Shown in pieces: positions 10,931-21,165 of a stretch of 64,000 nucleotides of DNA (position 1 is its first letter; each line of letters opens with the position of its first letter). The DNA is taken from positions 20,800,780-20,864,779 of the forward strand of contig NC_067291.1 in NCBI RefSeq assembly GCF_020740795.1, read 5' to 3'. The notes under the pieces were generated by a model. It saw nothing but the letters and a program-made list of their open reading frames with translations, searched no databases and was not told the DNA's origin. Origin of the DNA: Apus apus (taxonomy: Eukaryota > Chordata > Aves > Apodiformes > Apodidae). Both the position numbers and the translations under genes were made by a program.

Positions 10931-11148
10931 CTTTTGCTAAGGAATGCAGATGGGAATTTGCATCGGTCCATCATTAGGCACTAGCTCTTATTTAAGGCAA
11001 TAAAGGTGCTTAATTTCATAGGGAAAACTTAATGGAGCACTTAGTTCCCATGTACTGATTCCCTGACATTTTATAGTCTTTGAATGTATGACTTAATACC
11101 GGCCAGGAGCCTGAATCCCCAGGTTCTCCAGACCCTCTCAGGAAACCA
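10931..11148. promoter_or_regulatory. AT-rich island with octamer
   Basis: An exact octamer in reverse orientation (ATTTGCAT, 10956-10963) is followed by CTTATTTAAGG, GGTGCTTAATTTCAT and AACTTAATGGAGC. The island leads directly into the AATAAA-plus-A-tract feature at 11149. Confidence 0.35.
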
Positions 11149-11239
11149 AATAAAGCCATTTGGAAAAAAAAAAAAAAAAAAGATAAAAAAAAAAAAGAAA
11201 ATAAAAGAAAAACAAAAGAAAAAAAGATAAAAAAAAGAG
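11149..11239 (+). other. AATAAA followed by long A-rich tail: possible retrocopy end or transcript 3' end
   Basis: A canonical poly(A) signal AATAAA lies at about 11149-11154. It is followed about 10 bp later by some 75 bp that is almost all A with a few G, T and C. This spacing is that of a polyadenylated 3' end copied back into DNA, or of a genomic A-tract downstream of a real poly(A) site. No recognisable mRNA body lies upstream. Birds have few processed copies because CR1 does not usually copy poly(A) transcripts, so a simple A-rich expansion is the main alternative. Confidence 0.3.
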
Positions 11240-11480
11240 CAGGTGTTGTGGAAGAAGATGCAAATTCTTCCTTCTCATTAATTATTGTATTTATTCCACA
11301 ATTCCACCTGTTCGTATGACATCTCTCCCTTGTGGAGACTTCTCACAGCAGATTAAAGTGCCCTTTTATCATTATTCTGAAAGGCATCTCATAAGGGAAC
11401 ATTAGTTCTCCTACATTATTCTCGCATGTTATAAAAAGTGTCTTTTTAAAATATTAGACAGCAATCGAGATTAATTTAAG
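11240..11480. promoter_or_regulatory. AT-rich island with paired E-boxes and octamer
   Basis: CAGGTGTTGTGGAA (11240-11253) is answered by TTCCACAATTCCACCTG (11294-11310), an imperfect inverted repeat. Its outer ends are the ZEB/Snail E-boxes CAGGTG and CACCTG. Between them lies an exact octamer (ATGCAAAT, 11258-11265) and CATTAATTATTG. The island continues with further AT-rich words to about 11480. Confidence 0.45.
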
Positions 11481-12480
11481 CCACATCAAACATGCACGGC
11501 TGGTTTGCTTGGGATGTCGGCCCCCCCAGCACACGCCGGGAAGCAACCGAGCTGCAGGGAGATGCTGCTGGCCCAGGCTCTGCCCTGCAAACTCCTGCCA
11601 GAGAAACTCAAGAGGCATTTTTGACCATTGGAGGAAGACGTACCCCAGTGCTTGGGTCCCAGGGTGGCATCTCCCAGAGAGGGGGGGGCCCTCAGCCAGG
11701 CATCTCCTCCACACGCCCAAACACCTCGGGGTGCCGGGCACCCAGTGCTGATGTGGACACAGAGCCAAGGGCAGCATCGGGGCCAGGAGAGGAGGTCCCT
11801 CACCCATCCTCTTCTGGAAAAATCATTTTTTTGGCATGAATTCCATCACTACTGCTGCTTCTGCAGCCCAGGCCTGTGTCCCACCATTGGGAGATGCAAC
11901 TCAATGCAACTTTGTCTCCCAGTGGCTGGATTTGGGCAGCGCTGTTGCCCCTGGAGGAGCCGTGATCACAGGAAAAAAAGTCACAACCACTTCCCCAGAG
12001 CAGCAGAAACCCCTAATCCTCATTCCTTTTTGTCCAAAATTATTCCTCTGGGATCAGGAAGTTTTTAGTCCTTTCAAATATAAATTGTGCCTTTTTTATG
12101 GGCTGGGCAAACAAGGACTTGGTGCTGGGATCTGGGGGTGATTTTGAGTGGCAGCGTTTTATCACCTCCCATCAGAGCAGAGCGATCTCCCTGTCCTGCT
12201 GCCCGAGGGGCTGGATTCAGCCCTGCTTCACTTGGCATTCCAGCCACATCCTCCTCACCGAGGACCTATCAGCCAGATACCTGAAAACACATTTTCAACT
12301 CCAGTGAGCAATTGACTTTCAAAGCTTGTGATGCCTGTCAGCGTGTCTCCTAGGGCAACAAACAAACTCTGGAGAGCAGCGAGCTGGGCTTCCCGCAGAA
12401 AAAAAAGAGAGCAGGAAGGTAGAAGAAGATCCTGCTTGTATTTTAACACTATTTAAGGGCTGTGCAATACTTGGAGGAGA
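11481..12480. other. Mixed spacer
   Basis: No gene is recognised. GC-rich parts (11520-11810) with G-runs alternate with neutral DNA. Frames of 100-146 codons on the plus strand have no family resemblance. Confidence 0.5.
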
Positions 12481-12746
12481 AAAAAAAAAAACCATAACAA
12501 ACCACAGCTGTGGAAGCTTTGGTCTGTTTTGCTTGATGGTGCCTTGTCACAGGAGCATCCTCCTGGCTCTGTGCCTACAGGTACTGGGAGATGCTGGTCC
12601 CCACACCTGGGCAGCAGTGGGATCAGTCCCAGCACCAGGCTCAGGATGAGCCCCCCCGGTTGTCACATGGATTGTTGGATTGTTAAGACATCAAACAGGT
12701 GCCTAAAGGAGCCTCGGTTCAGCACCTGCCTCCACAGGGTGCTCTG
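12481..12746. other. Spacer with short A-run
   Basis: An A-run of about 12 lies at 12480-12491. Nothing else is recognised. Confidence 0.4.
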
Positions 12747-12925
12747 GGGGAGGGGACAGCAGCAGCTGGATCCAGAAGATCCCCCCTTCTCATGGTTGGG
12801 TGGAAGCACAGGGGGAGCTGGATGCGGGGGTATTCCCCCCTTCCCATGGCTGGGGGGAGGTACAGCAGGATCTGGGAGCAGAGGGAGGGCTAGATCCAGG
12901 GGGGATCCCCCATTCTCATGCATGG
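12747..12925. repeat. About 60-bp degenerate minisatellite, three copies
   Basis: Three imperfect units each carry GAGCTGGAT-type, ATCCCCCCTTCTCATGG-type and GGGGGAGG-type blocks (near 12770, 12815 and 12890). This explains the Gly/Trp-rich and Pro/His-rich frames on the two strands. Confidence 0.6.
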
Positions 12926-13740
12926 GGAGAGCCCCACAGTGCTCTGTGCCGTGGGATGAGCTGCTGTTGCTAACAAGGCCTGTTTACATGTCAACATTAT
13001 TGCCTGGCTCCTTGCAGAGTGACACAGTCTCTGCAAAGTTCCTGGTATTGCTAATATCTTTATTAGGGGACTATCCAGGCATGGATCTGCCTGAAACTCC
13101 TGAGCACAGGATGAAGACCAATCCCCAGGTTTCTCAGCCGGTTTTGCAGGATGGTGTGTGACACTGCCTTCCCTCCCACGCCTGCACCAGCTTTCCCAGC
13201 CTGGGCAATACCTTGACAGAAACATCAAGGTGGCCTTGTTAGGACACTTACCATGTGGGCTGCCTCAAAAGTGTCCGTAGGTGCCCCTTTCTGCAGTGCA
13301 AAGGGGTTTAACACCAGCAGGGGCGTGCTGAGATGCACAGCACGGCGGGGCTGGCTGGAGAGGAGGATGCTGCCAAGGAGTGAGAGGGAGGGGACAGGAG
13401 AGGGGACAAAGCCAGGCATCAGCGAGGCAAGGGGATGCAGGCTGGTGTCTGCTTTTCCACCAGGACACATAAAGGGACCAAGGTGGTGTTGGGACAGGCC
13501 CAGGGGTTCCCAGGGATGAGCACCCCCAGAGCAAGGATCCCAAGCTCTCCCCATCAGCCCCTGTGGGACATAGGGATGTGGGAGCTGGAATGGGGCTGGG
13601 GGCAGGACAGAGGGACATGGAGGAGTCCCAGGTCCCGGGCAGAGGTCTCAAGGTGGCTTTCCCAGCACACAGGAGACCGCAGAGAGCATAAAACCAGCGT
13701 GGAGGAAAGAGCAGCGTGGCTCCGAGCAGAGCCAGCGGGG
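12926..13740. other. GC-rich spacer
   Basis: No gene or mobile element recognised. It ends in a small CpG cluster before the island at 13741. Confidence 0.5.
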
Positions 13741-14095
13741 TCGGCTGACACTCGCTAAATGGTTCATTGAAATTCTTAACTTATTAAAAAACCAGGAGAA
13801 AAAACTGAACAACAACAACAATAAAAAAAAAAAAAAAAAGTGGAGGTTTGCCTTGGCGATGCTGCCGGGAAGTGCTGACAAAGCTGCTCCTGACAAAGCC
13901 CCAGCAGGAGGGGGGGAAGCGTCTCTTTGCTCTGCCTGTCTCCCGCTGAACGCGGAGCACTTTTAATGGGCTGAATACATACAACGTGCAGCTGACAACA
14001 AAGATGTTAGACTAACCTAACAAGAGAGTGAAACAGAAACAGCACACAGTGAGTAATTAGAATCTAATTAATTTGCATTTCACAAGAGAGTCAGA
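13741..14095. promoter_or_regulatory. Island with homeodomain inverted pair abutting an octamer
   Basis: The left part carries TTCTTAACTTATTAAAAAACC, then an (ACA)n/A-run (13808-13839) and a short GC insert. At the right, TAATTAG (14054-14060) and CTAATTA (14064-14070) form a perfect inverted pair with a 3-bp spacer. The octamer ATTTGCAT (14071-14078) follows with no gap. This tight arrangement fits a composite homeodomain and POU binding site. Confidence 0.45.
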
Positions 14096-14106
14096 GATGT
14101 CAGAAG

Positions 14107-14150
14107 GAAAAAAAAAAAAATTTAAAAAAATATATATATATAAAAAATTC
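14107..14150. repeat. A-run and (TA)n microsatellite
   Basis: A13, then TTTAAAAAAA, then about seven TA units and A6. A simple repeat directly beside the island; it may be unstable in length between individuals. Confidence 0.9.
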
Positions 14151-14569
14151 CCCAAGATTAAAGGGCTGGCAGAGAGGAGAGAGGGGGTGAGTGGGAACAC
14201 TCGGCACAGCCCAGACCGAGACACAGCAGTGGTGGAGCCGGTCGGGATGGGCAGGATTCAGTGGGGGCAGGTGGGAAGTTGGCAGGTCTGGGACCAGCAG
14301 CCAACAAAGGTGCCTGCGGGTCAGCAAAATGACGCCCCAAATACCCAAACAGCAAGTTTTTGTGTTGAACAGCATCCCTTCCTTTGCAGTATTCTTTCCC
14401 CCTCCCCTGCTGCTCGGCGGCTCTGCCAGAGGAAAAGAAGGGGGGAAAAAAACCCCAGGCGATGGTGTGGGAAGAGCATCCAGCTCCCGGAGCTGCTGGA
14501 GGCGGCGGCAGCCGGGGCAGGGCTGGGCAGAGCCGCTACCAGCCTTACCGGCCGCGGTTCCTTCCCAAA
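14151..14569. other. GC-rich spacer
   Basis: A small CpG-containing peak lies at 14490-14560 (ggaggcggcggcagccgggg). No gene is recognised; the 172- and 142-codon plus-strand frames are not family-like. Confidence 0.45.
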
Positions 14570-14760
14570 ATTACCGCTCGCAATATGCTAATCTTTATGT
14601 TCGACACCCGATTTCTTAACGCTGGCTGTTCCCGTGAGGCAAGCCAGCCCGGATCTACACAACATCAAGGGAAGATTTACAGCTTGTTTCCATAATGATG
14701 ACACCAGGCAGAAGATTATCCTGTCAGAGATGTCGGCGCATCCACACAAGCCCTAGGGAA
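14570..14760. promoter_or_regulatory. AT-rich island
   Basis: Short repeat-free block with AAAATTACCGCTCGCAATAT, GCTAATCTTTATG, TTCCATAATGATGAC and AGAAGATTATCCTG. Candidate regulatory DNA. Confidence 0.3.
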
Positions 14761-15319
14761 GAAAAACAACCGTCACCCCTCGTAGTGTGACACGATTATC
14801 ATCCCTGCCTATCGACTGGCCCTGTGCCCCTGCCTGCCCCCCTGCCTGCCTGCCCACTCCGTGGCTCTGCTCCCTCATGGGAGAGGGTGTGTGGGATGGG
14901 GAGGCACGGGGGGGGGAGGAAAAGTGTCTGGGTAAATCAAATAGCATCAACCCAGCTGCAGGCAGCTGCCTGCTGAGAGGAGGGGAAGCAGGTTTAGAGA
15001 TGAGGGTCTGCTGAGTCCCCACACGGGATGCCCCTTGGGATCGCAGGCAGGGACAGAAGGTGACAGGGGCTGGCTCACCTCTCCTTGGTGGCAGCCAGGA
15101 GGCCAAGGGGGCAGCTGAAAGCTGGTGAACCAGGGGAAGCCCCAGGAGGGGCAGAAGGACTGGGGCAGCAGAGCTCCAGACTCTGGAGGAGGTTTCCTTC
15201 CCACAGAGCTGCTGGCAGCAGGATGGGGGACCTGCTCCCAGGATCTCTCCTGCCCTGCCGGGGGGTAATTCCAGCACAGAGAGCCAGCTCCCAAGGCTGC
15301 CTTTGCTTTTCTTCTTGAA
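14761..15319. other. GC-rich spacer
   Basis: It contains a (CCTG)n-like run (14820-14860) and a G-run (14909-14917). A minus-strand frame of 222 codons (14753-15421) crosses it. The composition (Pro, Ser, Gln, Gly) and lack of any motif point to a chance frame. Confidence 0.5.
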
Positions 15320-15475
15320 ATGCCTTGCCCTCCAATTGCTGTGTTTGCAGCACCGAATAAGCACTGTAAACATGCCGAGGGGGTATTTATTTTTCTTGAA
15401 AGCAAAATAACAAACCAGCACATCAGAAGGGAGGCATTTACCTCAGCCAGCTCCTCTCTTTTGTTGGGAATCAAA
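15320..15475. promoter_or_regulatory. AT-rich island
   Basis: Repeat-free block with CTCCAATTGCTGTG, AAGCACTGTAAACATG (forkhead-like GTAAACA) and GGTATTTATTTTTC. Candidate regulatory DNA. Confidence 0.3.
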
Positions 15476-16233
15476 GCAATGGGGATTGGAGCAGGTTCCT
15501 TGCAGGCAGCCCACCACAGGAGTGGAGGATGTGCTGCAAACACTGCTCAGGTTATGGCTGAGAGCTGAGCTGTTGGGTGGTGGTGCTCAGGATGTGCAGG
15601 GAAGCAGGGATAAGGCTCCTGCTCAGGCTGCCATACCCACACCCTGCTAGCAGAGCTGTGCAGAGGCACGAGGAGTAGAACACACGACATGGAAATGCAC
15701 ATCCCTACCAAGGCTCCCTTTGGGAGGGATCCCGAGCCTGGGGACAGCCCAGGGACAGCAGAACATCCCAGCAGCACAGCTCCTGCCATTTTTAAGGCCC
15801 GGTCTTTTCTTTCTTCCTCAGGCAAAAAAACCCCAAACAACAAAAAAACCAGCCCAGACCAAATCCCAAACCCTCCCACTGAAGTCGAAGCTTTCCAGAA
15901 AACAAACACACACGCTGCTGTATCTGAAGTCAGTGGGCAGCCAGCCCAGCCTCTGGAGTGTGAGCACTTGAGCAGCGTTGCCACAGGATGATGAGGTCGT
16001 GAGTCATCTCACCACTGAAACCATCGAACCAGCCCCTGGATCACTCAGAGGCTGGGAAGGGAACACACACGCACTCAGGGGCTGCTGTGGCTCTTTCCCC
16101 CGTGGCTGTCTGGAGAGGAGGCAGCTCATGGGAACCCCAGCTCAGCAAAGGCAGTTGCTGGTACAGAGCTGCCCTGGAGATGCCTGGAGCCTCCTGCACT
16201 GCAGAGCTGGGCAGCAAATGCCTCCTCTGACAT
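15476..16233. other. Mixed spacer
   Basis: No gene is recognised. An A-rich stretch with AAAAAACC words at 15824-15852 is simple sequence. Confidence 0.45.
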
Positions 16234-16787
16234 GTGTTCCAGGCTGCATCCCCAGCAGTGTGACCAGCAGGGCAAGGGAGGGGATTGTCCCCTTCTGCTG
16301 TGCTCTGGTGAGCTCCCCTGCAGGGCTGGATTCAGCTCTGGGGTCCCCAGTACAAGAAGGACATGGAGCTGTTGGAGCGAGTCCACAGGAGGCCACAGAG
16401 ATGATGGGAGGGCTGGAGCAGCTCTGCTCTGGAGACAGGCTGGGAGAGTTGGGGTGTTCAGCCTGGAGAAGAGAAGGCTCCAGGGAAGGGGCTCCAGGAA
16501 AGCTGGGGAGGGACTTGGGACAAGGGCAGGGAGGGATGGGATGAGGGGGAATGGATTTGAGCTGCAAGAGGGGAGATTGAGATGAGATCTGAGAAGGAAA
16601 TTCTTTGCTGTGAGGGTGGTGAGACCCTGGCCCAGGTAGTCCAGAAAAGCTGGACAACCATCCCTGGAAGGGCTTGGAGCAACCTAGTCTGGTGGGAGGT
16701 GTCTCTACCCATGGCAGGCGATTTGGTCTAGATGATCTTTAAGGTCCCCTCCCACCCAATCCAGTCTGGGATCCTGTGACTCTATGT
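16234..16787 (+). mobile_element. CR1 LINE 3' fragment, long copy
   Basis: This plus-oriented copy runs from 'ctgcatccccagcagtgtga' and 'ggggattgtccccttctgct' through 'cacaagaaggacatggagctg'-type, 'ggctggagcagctctgctct' and 'gtgagaccctggcccaggt' to the terminal 'tgggatcctgtgactctatg'. It is the second-longest continuous copy in the window. The 188-codon plus-strand frame here is CR1-derived. Confidence 0.93.
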
Positions 16788-17290
16788 ACCTGGGAAGCAC
16801 AGCATTTGGCAGGGAGCTGTGGCTGAGCTGTGCCAACTCCAGTGCTGCCACCCCTGGCATGGGCACAGCCCTGGGCAGTGTGTCCTGATGATCTAGGGAT
16901 ATGCCAGAGGCACAAGCATCACCTCCAGCCCCGCTGAAAACGAGCTCCCCATAGAGCTGTCAGAGATGGCAGCTGGAAAACACGCTGGAGAAATCCCGCT
17001 GCCAGTTCTGGCCCAATTACAGCCTCGTCCTTTGGGGATGTTTGCAAACAAAATAAAGAAGATGAAAGATGAATGTGTTGCTCTCCCAGCAGCCATGAGC
17101 CAGGCTGTGATACAGCCCTGCCTCTGGGACACCTGGCAGAGATTCTGCATTGTTCCAGTGTCACTTGTCACCGTGCACCTCTCGAGCAATCAGGGCTGAG
17201 AACGAGTGGAAGTTCCCAGCTCTGGGCTGCAGCTCACCTGCAGGTTTCTCAGGGCACTGAACACCCAAACTACCCAATTTCACCAACCCC
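16788..17290. other. Spacer
   Basis: No gene or repeat is recognised. A weakly AT-rich part at 17035-17080 (tttgcaaacaaaataaagaa) is too small to call. Confidence 0.4.
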
Positions 17291-17460
17291 TATCCCCTGC
17301 TAAAACCTGAATGTGTTGCTGCTGAGATTGGATTCATGGTGATAATTATGTTAATGTTGATGTGTAGATGGATAACCGGCAGTAAGAAGTTGTTCTGAAA
17401 TGTCTATTTATAGTTGGGGGGGTGGGGAATAAAGCTTGCCATCTCCATGCAAACATATGG
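17291..17460. promoter_or_regulatory. Small AT-rich island beside CpG block
   Basis: It contains GTGATAATTATGTTAATG and TGTCTATTTATAGTTG and lies about 230 bp from a CpG-dense block. It could be a proximal element of an unannotated promoter. Confidence 0.3.
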
Positions 17461-17689
17461 GGCTGCCAAGGCAGAGGAATCGAGTGGGAAAGAAGAAAAA
17501 AGAACTGCAGGCAGGCAAGCCCGAGGACCTGGTGCTGCTCAGCTGGTTCCCACGGCCAGACACTTGCAGGAGGGACGGTTTTGGGGGTTGGCACCTTGGT
17601 GGCACCTTGTGTCACCAGCACTGGGGCTGCCTGAACCCTGAGGGAGGCCAGGCTGGGGGGCTTACGCTCCAGACAGCCTTGTTCTGGCC

Positions 17690-18250
17690 CAAAACCAGCC
17701 CCGGAGCTGCAGCCGGGGCAGCCGAACACGGGAAGCTCGCAGGGAGCTCCCCCCGCTTCCCTGGAGCTCCGGAGCGCCCTTCCGGGTCCATCACACCCCA
17801 GTCGCCCCTTTGGCGAGGGGAGCTGGCAGCACAGCCACCGCAGCACGGAGGGAAGAGCCGCCAGCCCTCGGGCCAGCTCCGGCGGGACACGGCGCTGCCT
17901 CCAGCCCGCGGGGAAGAGCAGGGAGAGCTGCTCGGGGCTGCGCCCCAGCCCGGGCCGGCCACCTCCCGAGACACCCCCCGGCTGCCGGGGCCGGCACCGG
18001 CGCTGCCGCTGCCCCCGCCCCATGCGGGATGCAGCATTCCGGTTTTCAGCCTGCGCCGACTTCCAGGGGCCGGCAGGCAGCTGCCGGAGCTGTGTTTGGA
18101 GCAGACAGATTTCTACAGGCGCTCCGCGCTCAGCAGGCACCGCACAGGGACTCTTACACCAGGCAGAGAGGAAATAAATCAGCGCTCCCTCCGCCCCGCA
18201 CCCCCCACCCACCCCCGGCTCCCAGGGCGCTGAAAAATTCCTCCCGGTCA
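17690..18250. promoter_or_regulatory. CpG-dense block, candidate CpG island
   Basis: The densest CpG cluster of the window: repeated CCGG, GCGC and CCGCGG words (for example ccgggccggccacctcccga at 17950 and ggcaccggcgctgccgctgc at 17990). Its length of about 560 bp fits a vertebrate CpG island. A 357-codon minus frame (17346-18419, GTG start) and a 265-codon plus frame overlap here. Both are typical of stop-poor GC-rich DNA and neither has a recognisable domain. It may be an orphan island or the promoter of a gene or lncRNA outside view. Confidence 0.45.
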
Positions 18251-18530
18251 CCTTCCAAACGGGATGGCTGAGATTTTTATTTACTGTGGAAAAACACCAA
18301 AAGGCCCGAAGCGCCAGGGGATTGTGTGTCTGTGACTGACGGGTCACCCAGCCCTGCCAGGCTCTGCCAGGAGCAGCAAGCCCTGTCCCCAGGGACCCCC
18401 GCAGCCCCCTGATGGGCACAGAGGGGCAGCACCCCCAGCCAGGGCACCACGGGTGGGGGTGGAAATGGGGCTCAGGGTGCTGAGGGGTGCAGGAGCAAAG
18501 GGGTCACTGCAGGGGCTCTTATCACACCTG
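18251..18530. other. GC-rich spacer
   Basis: Falling CpG density, G/C-runs and no recognised gene or repeat. Confidence 0.4.
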
Positions 18531-18850
18531 AATATGCTGCTTTATTTTATTTCATTACTTATTTTTCTCTAGCTTTTTATTCTTTCCCTTTTTCCCTCCC
18601 CTTTTTTTAACTGATGCTCTTCACTCCCTGCCCAGCACCCTCCCCCAGAGCCTGCCCTCCAACGCTCCGTTAGAAAATCCAAGTGCTCTCCCCACTGGCC
18701 CTTTGTATTTGAAACTGACACATGCAATCGCAGTAGGATGGCCCCAGTAATTAGGAGGAAAAGTACTTTTCTTCTCCAGGCCAAATTACCCATCCTGTAA
18801 TTGACATAATTATTATCTTTCACTTCTCTAATAATATTTATTGAACACTA
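18531..18850. promoter_or_regulatory. AT-rich island
   Basis: After a T/C-rich tract (18535-18610) comes a dense block with CCAGTAATTAGGAGG, CCTGTAATTGACATAATTAT and CTAATAATATTTATTG. A 74-codon minus-strand frame from the ATG at 18793 starts MGNLAWRRKVLFLLITGAIL, signal-anchor-like, but it lies inside the island and has no family match. I treat it as chance. Confidence 0.42.
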
Positions 18851-19130
18851 CAAAGTCTCCCTCTCAGTGAAGCTGCTCTTGGAGCTGGGCAATTTTCAAG
18901 TCCTAACAGGTTCAGTGCTGGAAGGAGGGATCAATATGGTCCAGGGGGGGAGAGGAGAGATGTGTTGGGGGTCACAGGGGTCCTGTGGCCACCAGCCCAG
19001 CCCACAGCTTGGACCAGACCTTGACTCAGCAACAGAGTCCCCAGATCCCCAGCTTTCAGACCCACCTTTGGGAGTTTCTTGGGGCCTTCCCCGCCCAGGC
19101 AGCCAAGCTCACCTTCCTCCATCTAACAAC
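18851..19130. other. Spacer
   Basis: G-rich then C-rich; no gene recognised. Confidence 0.4.
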
Positions 19131-19350
19131 CCCCTTCTCAACAGCCAATTAAGCACCAAAATATGTATTTTAGATTTAGCACATTCCCACACAGATGGGA
19201 AGGACTTAATGGACAACAGGCCAGCTACAAGCCCTGAAGGTCTTGATAGTAGGAGGGGGGGATGACAATAGTTAGTTCTAGTTGTAAAGGAAAACATGCA
19301 TATTAATTTAAAATGGGAGTTTAAAAAAAAAATAATTAATTTTAATCTGA
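19131..19350. promoter_or_regulatory. AT-rich island
   Basis: CCAATTAAGCACCAAAATATG, GGACTTAATGG and a long AT stretch GCATATTAATTTAAAATGGG followed by AAAATAATTAATTTTAATC (about 19325). Split by a small G-run at 19253-19261. Candidate regulatory DNA. Confidence 0.38.
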
Positions 19351-20240
19351 TTTTGGCTGCCTCGGGGCCGCTGTGCCATATGCAGAGACAAGTTGTGCAG
19401 AATTCCTGCATGGAAATGCACTTGTTGGCTCCTCCATCTCTATCGTTGCATCCAAAAAAATCTGTCAAGCTCTTCGCTCCCTCCTGGGCTTCTCCACCTG
19501 GGCAGCAGCAGGGCCTGGAGCAGGGCTGGGGGCTGTTGGCCACGGGCTGAGCTGGGCTGCAGTGGGCAGGGGAGGGTCAGCCCAACTGCAGAGCATCCCC
19601 CCCAGCAGCCTGCTCCCCTGCCAGTATTCCCAGACAGCCTCTCTGGGATGAGGCTGCTGGGACAGTCCCCACTCCTAGCACCGCAGCCAAGCCTTCCCCT
19701 TGGATGGTGGCTTCCACCCAGGAATCCCAGAGAAGTTTCCAGGCTGCATCCTGTATCCCAGAGAGAAAATCTTGGCAGTGAAGTGCAGCAATAAAAGAAA
19801 AAGTTGGGACCTTGCTCAGTGCCAGGAGCTCAGGAGCGACCTGTTCCCCTCTTCCCAGGAGGAATGGGCCCTCCTGGCTTCCCCCCAGCACCACCTGGGA
19901 GGAGCATTCCCATCCAGCTTGCCCGGAATTGCCTGTGGAATCTCCAGCCAGAATCACTGCCAGGGCACAGTACCCAGCCACATCCTGGGCTACAGCTGGC
20001 TTGGAAGGCAAATGAGGACCCTGCAACCAGATCTCCTGGTCCTTCCACCAGTTCTGGTAAATATCTACAAAAACCAAGCCCTGAGGAGATTCAACCACAG
20101 TCGCATAAGGAAACCAGTGAGAAGGCAAAGCCCACAGTGCCCGTGCCCTGGGCTTTATCCTCTGAACCACCCACCTCCTCCCAACCCACCACCTTGAGCC
20201 ACCGCCAGCAGCCAAAGGCCTCTCCCAACCTTTTGATTCC
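19351..20240. other. GC-rich spacer with long overlapping frames
   Basis: A 235-codon minus-strand frame (19577-20284) and a 170-codon plus-strand frame (19804-20316) overlap. Neither has a signal peptide, membrane segment or motif that I recognise, and one alternates low-complexity Pro/Ser. No CR1 or tandem array is seen. Most likely chance. Confidence 0.4.
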
Positions 20241-20583
20241 AGCACATCATGACATATTACCTGAACCACAGATTTTTCTTGCACAATCTGGGTTATTTAT
20301 GGTCATGATCTCCTAATTGTCCCAGTTATCTGATAAGAGGATGTGGGGAAAAGGCGGGTCAAAGCGATTCCTGGCAGAACACAGTTGCATTGGGCATCAG
20401 AGGATGCTTTTGGAACTGCTAATGGTCTGTGTCTCCTTCCCTCAGCCCGTGGGCAGGCTGGAGGGGAACAGCCTGGAATTCACTGGAATGAAAATTTCTC
20501 AGGCAGAGATTGCAGAGATGTACCTGATAGATGAATCAAGTTCTGCCATTATCCCCTCTATTACCAACTAGAATCGAACAAGC
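20241..20583. other. Neutral to AT-rich DNA
   Basis: Weakly AT-rich with CCCAGTTATCTGATAAGAGG (GATA-like pair, about 20320-20340). No clear element is called. Confidence 0.3.
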
Positions 20584-20868
20584 ATGGAAAAATACAGCCT
20601 TAATCTTTTCCTACCCTCCTTTTTAGTACTCACATTTCTGCTCCTGCCAATAGCATCCTCGGAGCATCACAGCAGCTCCAGCAACCCTCCCTGGCAGAAT
20701 AACCAGGGCCACATTGAGGAGCAACCTGAATTTTTCTGCTCTGCTCCCATCTGGGGGAATCACAGCAGGAAAAGCTGTGGACCATCCAGGAGGCCAGGGT
20801 GGGGTTGGTCCTTGGAGATGTCTTGGGGTGACACCAGGTCCCACCGGTCCCTGGGAAAGAAGAGCTGA
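20584..20868 (+). other. ORF with signal-peptide-like start (94 aa), probably chance
   Basis: The frame starts with an ATG in good context (A at -3, G at +4) and opens with MEKYSLNLFLPSFLVLTFLL, followed by LPIASSEHH. That is a classic secretory signal shape with possible cleavage after ASS. The rest is Ser/Asn/Trp-rich with no Cys framework, repeats or known domain. A T/C-rich tract in the DNA (ttttcctaccctcctttttag) alone can produce such a hydrophobic start. Confidence 0.12.
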
Positions 20869-20904
20869 CCATCAGGCCAGAGAAGACTTTGCCTCTGCAC
20901 TCCC

Positions 20905-21165
20905 CAAGGCGGGAAATGCCCTCATTGTATTTGAATCTGATTCATTTCAACTAGAGGATAAAATTAGAAAATCAACCTAATTCCCAGGAGCCTTGTTAAA
21001 TCAATACAACACACATCAAGCAGGCGAAGTACAATGCGAGGCTGAGATAAAATTAGAATGAGTCCCCCTGGGTGGGTTGATATCAGCTCTACATTTCAGA
21101 ATTGGCAGGTGCTTTTGCATAATTTATCAATTACAAACAATTTAATTCATCCAGAATAATGAGTT
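20905..21165. promoter_or_regulatory. AT-rich island
   Basis: Dense repeat-free block: GAGGATAAAATTAGAAAATC, GTTAAATCAATACAACAC, TGAGATAAAATTAGAATGAG, then CATAATTTATCAATTACAAAC and AATTTAATTCATCC at the right edge. One of the clearer conserved-element candidates. Confidence 0.45.

Noticed and set aside
17346..18419. 357-codon minus-strand open frame
   Set aside because: It starts with GTG, its first ATG is about codon 131, it lies over the CpG-dense block where stops are rare, a plus-strand frame overlaps it, and no domain is recognisable.
18569..18823. Minus-strand ORF with a signal-anchor-like start
   Set aside because: The frame begins with GTG, lies inside an AT-rich island where hydrophobic codons are common, and has no domain after the segment.
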